Below, one piece after another: positions 25,460 through 28,345 of a stretch of 28,345 bases of DNA. The notes under the pieces are model-generated. The model saw only the letters and a list, made by a program, of their open reading frames with translations, was not told the origin of the DNA and did not search any database. Source of the stretch: a virus; the IMG/VR virus record IMGVR_UViG_3300005613_000327, positions 1 through 28,345 of that record, one strand, 5' to 3'. Each line of letters begins with the position of its first letter. Position 1 is the first letter of the stretch. Made by a program: the position numbers and the translations under genes.

Positions 25460-28345
25460 ATGGTGACGTTAGTAAATAGAGCTAAAATGTCCACCGCTAC
25501 GACGGGGACAGGAACAGTAACGCTTGGCTCTGCGATAGCAGGGTTTCAGACCTTTGCCGCCTCCGGTGTATCTGACGGTGATGTTGTCCGGTACACCATA
25601 GAAGACGGTACTGCGTGGGAAATAGGCACGGGCACTTATACGGCGTCGGGCACGACGCTTTCCCGTACGCTTGACGAGAGTAGTACGGGGTCTTTGCTTA
25701 ACCTTTCTGGTAGTGCGACTATTTTTGTCACTGCTGCCGCAGAAGACCTGCAAAGCGCTACAGCCAACACAGCCTCTACACTAGTCGCTAGGGATGCCTC
25801 TGGTAACTTTAGTGCGGGTACGATTACGGCTGCTTTGTCGGGTAATGCAACCACGGCCACCACTTTAGCCACAGGCAGGACAATCAGCTTAACGGGTGAT
25901 GTTACTGGCACTTCTGGCAGTTTTGATGGTAGTGGTAACGTAAGCATTGCAGCCACTATTGCGGCTAACTCTGTTGCTTTGGGTACAGACACTACTGGTA
26001 ACTACGTTGCGACCATTTCAACCGGTGCGGGCTTAGACGGAAGTGCTTCAAGCGAGGGCGCAACCCCTACCATTACTCTGAACCTAAACGAGCTGACAAC
26101 CTCCACCACGGATGGGGACGGCGATTACTTTGTAGTTGTTGACACTCTCGGGGTCCAGAGAAAGCTAACCAAAGCCAACATTAACAACAGCGGCTTTAAC
26201 AACGACGCAGGCTACACTACAAACGTAGGCGACATCACGGGCGTTACTGCGGGTAGCTACATCACAGGCGGCGGAACCTCTGGCACGGTAACTGTAAACG
26301 TCGATGCAACTACAACAAACACGGCCTCTAAAGTTGTAGCGCGAGACGCATCAGGTAATTTCTCTGCTGGTACTATTACTGCGGCTTTATCGGGTAATGC
26401 TACAACCGCTACTACGCTGCAAACTGCCCGTACTATCAATGGCGTCTCGTTCGACGGTAGTGCGAATATTACCGTTACTGCGAATACACCAAATACACTG
26501 ACTCGTGGCACCTACCTAACCGGTTCTAACTTTAATGGTTCGGCTGCCACTACTTGGGCGGTAGACGCAACATCTGCAAACACAGCATCTAAAGTCGTAG
26601 CACGAGATGCTTCAGGTAATTTCTCTGCTGGTACTATTACGGCAAACCTTACTGGCACGGCGTCCAACTCTGATACCCTTGATGGCTTAAATTCTACTGC
26701 CTTTATTCAACTTGGTTCTACATACACGGTTGCTTCGGGGATAACATCATTTCAATCTAATGATGTAATTGACACTGCAAGTAGCGATCAATCTCCGCTA
26801 GAAGTTTATCAAGATACCGCTGGCGCAGATGCCTTTATGCAGTTTCATGTCGCCGGTGATTACGCAGCATACTTTGGATTACACGGCGGGATTAACGACT
26901 TTGTATTTGGCGGATGGTCTAAGGGCGCAACGTATCAACGCATATTCCACGACGGCTACCACCCCAACGCCGACACTCTAACCACAGCCAGAACAATCAA
27001 CGGCGTTAGCTTTGACGGTAGTGCGAACATCACCGTAGCTGACGCGACCAAACTGCCCTTAACTGGCGGTACTATTTCTGGTAGCTTAACCATTGGTGCG
27101 GGAGTTACTCTTGCTGAGTCTACCGACCGAGCTGATTTATTACAGATTACTTCAAATACGTCAAGTTGGGGCGGCCTACAAATACGTAACTCCTCAAACG
27201 AAGGCCGATGGTCTTTCATGACTGATGGAGAAAATGCGGGGATATATAACGACGAAGATAACCAGTGGCACATCTATATGACCGAAGTGGCAGGGGTAAG
27301 TTTATATTACGCCGCTGCCGTAAAGCTTGCTACAAGTAGTACAGGTGTAACCATAACAGGCACAGCCACAGCCACTACATTCTCTGGTGCTCTATCTGGT
27401 AACGCTACTACTGCAACTACACTTCAGACCGCTCGCAACATTGCTTTGACAGGCGCAGTAACTGGTAATGCCAACTTCGATGGTTCTGGAAATATTAGCA
27501 TTTCTACCACTGCAACTTCTGACCCAACTTTGACGCTTGCAGGTGATGTCACTGGTTCTGCTACGTTCACTAACTTGGGCAATGCCACACTGACTGCTAC
27601 AGTTGCTAACAACAGTCATACTCACGTAATAACAAATATTACTGATGCCTATAATTGGTGGAATAACTTTGGCGACCCCCACACCACTAGAAGTTCTTTT
27701 GATGCAAGCACAGCTTCTTATAATTTTGGTTGGAGATTTGTGCAAGGAAGTACCAACGGCCCCGGTACAGGAGGTACACAGTTTTATTCACTGTATACCG
27801 GTCTGGGTAGTGATTATGCGGCTACCGGGGCTGGGTCATATGGTATGTACATGGCCATTGATCGTAATGTCACCAACCCCTATTTGTCTATAAGGTATAA
27901 TGAAAACAATGTTTTAAGTACTTGGCGCAAAATTAGTGCGGGTAAGGCAGATACCCTAACAACAGCTCGTACTATTGGCGGCGTTAGTTTTGATGGAAGC
28001 GCTAACATCAATTTACCGGGTGTTAATACCGCAGGTAACCAAAATACTTCAGGCACTGCCGCCGGACTAAGCGCAACCCTTGCAGTAGCTAGTGGGGGTA
28101 CAGGAGCTACTACACTTACTGCCAATAACGTCATCCTCGGTAACGGAACCTCTGCGGTACAAGCAGTAGCGCCCGGCACTTCAGGTAACGTCCTTACTTC
28201 AGATGGTACAACGTGGACTTCTGCGCCAGCTTCGGGGGGGAGTAGTTTAGACGGATACACCAATGATGGAGTTACCGCGCCGATCTGTGCCACAGCGCTT
28301 GGCAATCTGGCAGGCGGAGCCAGCACGGCTACGGGGGTTACGTCC
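25460..28345 (+). CDS. Tail fibre protein, cut by right edge
   Basis: Open frame of 962 codons from ATG 25460 to the window end with no stop. Residues 1-100 ([20 protein letters not shown]..., then [20 protein letters not shown]) form the usual base-attachment domain of marine phage fibres. The rest is Ala/Thr/Gly/Ser-rich beta repeats: '[18 protein letters not shown]', '[15 protein letters not shown]' and '[10 protein letters not shown]' modules recur. Between them are globular inserts such as [20 protein letters not shown] (about residue 449) and a later [18 protein letters not shown] part. The end [20 protein letters not shown] is a common fibre repeat. It binds the host surface. The start ribosome-binding site is weak. 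Confidence 0.88.
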   Translation, partial: MVTLVNRAKMSTATTGTGTVTLGSAIAGFQTFAASGVSDGDVVRYTIEDGTAWEIGTGTYTASGTTLSRTLDESSTGSLLNLSGSATIFVTAAAEDLQSATANTASTLVARDASGNFSAGTITAALSGNATTATTLATGRTISLTGDVTGTSGSFDGSGNVSIAATIAANSVALGTDTTGNYVATISTGAGLDGSASSEGATPTITLNLNELTTSTTDGDGDYFVVVDTLGVQRKLTKANINNSGFNNDAGYTTNVGDITGVTAGSYITGGGTSGTVTVNVDATTTNTASKVVARDASGNFSAGTITAALSGNATTATTLQTARTINGVSFDGSANITVTANTPNTLTRGTYLTGSNFNGSAATTWAVDATSANTASKVVARDASGNFSAGTITANLTGTASNSDTLDGLNSTAFIQLGSTYTVASGITSFQSNDVIDTASSDQSPLEVYQDTAGADAFMQFHVAGDYAAYFGLHGGINDFVFGGWSKGATYQRIFHDGYHPNADTLTTARTINGVSFDGSANITVADATKLPLTGGTISGSLTIGAGVTLAESTDRADLLQITSNTSSWGGLQIRNSSNEGRWSFMTDGENAGIYNDEDNQWHIYMTEVAGVSLYYAAAVKLATSSTGVTITGTATATTFSGALSGNATTATTLQTARNIALTGAVTGNANFDGSGNISISTTATSDPTLTLAGDVTGSATFTNLGNATLTATVANNSHTHVITNITDAYNWWNNFGDPHTTRSSFDASTASYNFGWRFVQGSTNGPGTGGTQFYSLYTGLGSDYAATGAGSYGMYMAIDRNVTNPYLSIRYNENNVLSTWRKISAGKADTLTTARTIGGVSFDGSANINLPGVNTAGNQNTSGTAAGLSATLAVASGGTGATTLTANNVILGNGTSAVQAVAPGTSGNVLTSDGTTWTSAPASGGSSLDGYTNDGVTAPICATALGNLAGGASTATGVTS
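25764..28015 (+). repeat. Dispersed in-frame repeats inside the tail fibre gene
   Basis: Modules coding for '[14 protein letters not shown]', '[12 protein letters not shown]' and 'TARTI[NG][10 protein letters not shown]' occur in part at about 25764, 26317, 26575, 26985, 27390 and 27959. One block of 29 bases is identical at 26351-26379 and 26612-26640, so recombination between copies is possible. Confidence 0.85.

Noticed and set aside
25469-28326. Several minus-strand frames of 80-150 codons under the tail fibre gene
   Set aside because: Ala/Val/Pro-rich shadows of the Thr/Ala/Gly-rich fibre frame, which is open over the whole stretch.

Overview
The window is a contiguous piece of a tailed double-stranded DNA phage genome, open at both ends. 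It carries a large terminase, portal, co-chaperonin, scaffold, major capsid protein, head-tail connector proteins and a tail fibre. No tape-measure or major tail-tube gene lies between the capsid genes and the fibre, which fits a short-tailed (podovirus-like) particle, although the right end is cut inside the fibre. Many small proteins match, from memory only, families common in uncultured marine phages. The host is probably a Gram-negative marine bacterium. This is inferred from E. coli-like sigma-70 promoters, a proteobacterial-type parS site and TonB-box-like peptides in a virion-cluster protein. I see no integrase, repressor, polymerase, tRNA or CRISPR array.

Layout. (1) 1-614: three small unknown genes on the minus strand, the first cut by the left edge. 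(2) 664-1240: a 64-aa protein facing a SleB/CwlJ-type cell-wall hydrolase. (3) 1241-1511: a roughly mirror-symmetric divergent control region with GTAAC/GGTTAC boxes between two near-identical AT-rich promoter-like elements. (4) 1512-2463: small terminase overlapping a PD-(D/E)XK nuclease by 146 bp in another reading frame. (5) 2502-7159: a packed accessory region of about 14 small genes with start/stop overlaps, including gp88-like, Api92-like and DUF2958-like proteins and a 30-aa membrane peptide. It is punctuated by two families of repeated promoters and several intrinsic terminators. (6) 7160-7618: a non-coding stretch with very strong stem-loops.

(7) 7619-28345: the late or structural module, all on the plus strand. 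It runs: conserved small protein, large terminase, 78-aa protein, a 1,609-aa giant multidomain protein, portal, three small proteins, GroES-like co-chaperonin, scaffold, two head proteins, major capsid protein, terminator, further virion proteins, a membrane-anchored coiled-coil peptide, basic small proteins, connector proteins, and the start of a repeat-rich tail fibre of at least 962 residues.

How the parts work together: the small terminase (with the nuclease beside it) and the large terminase package DNA through the portal into a scaffold-built head, possibly with help from the phage co-chaperonin. Connector proteins close the head and carry the fibre. The giant protein is a candidate ejected virion protein. 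The most striking signals are a perfect parS-type palindrome between the giant gene and the portal gene, TonB-box-like peptides plus TVTQP arrays in the giant protein, a GG peptide motif shared by several virion-cluster proteins, and the divergent control region near 1.3 kb.
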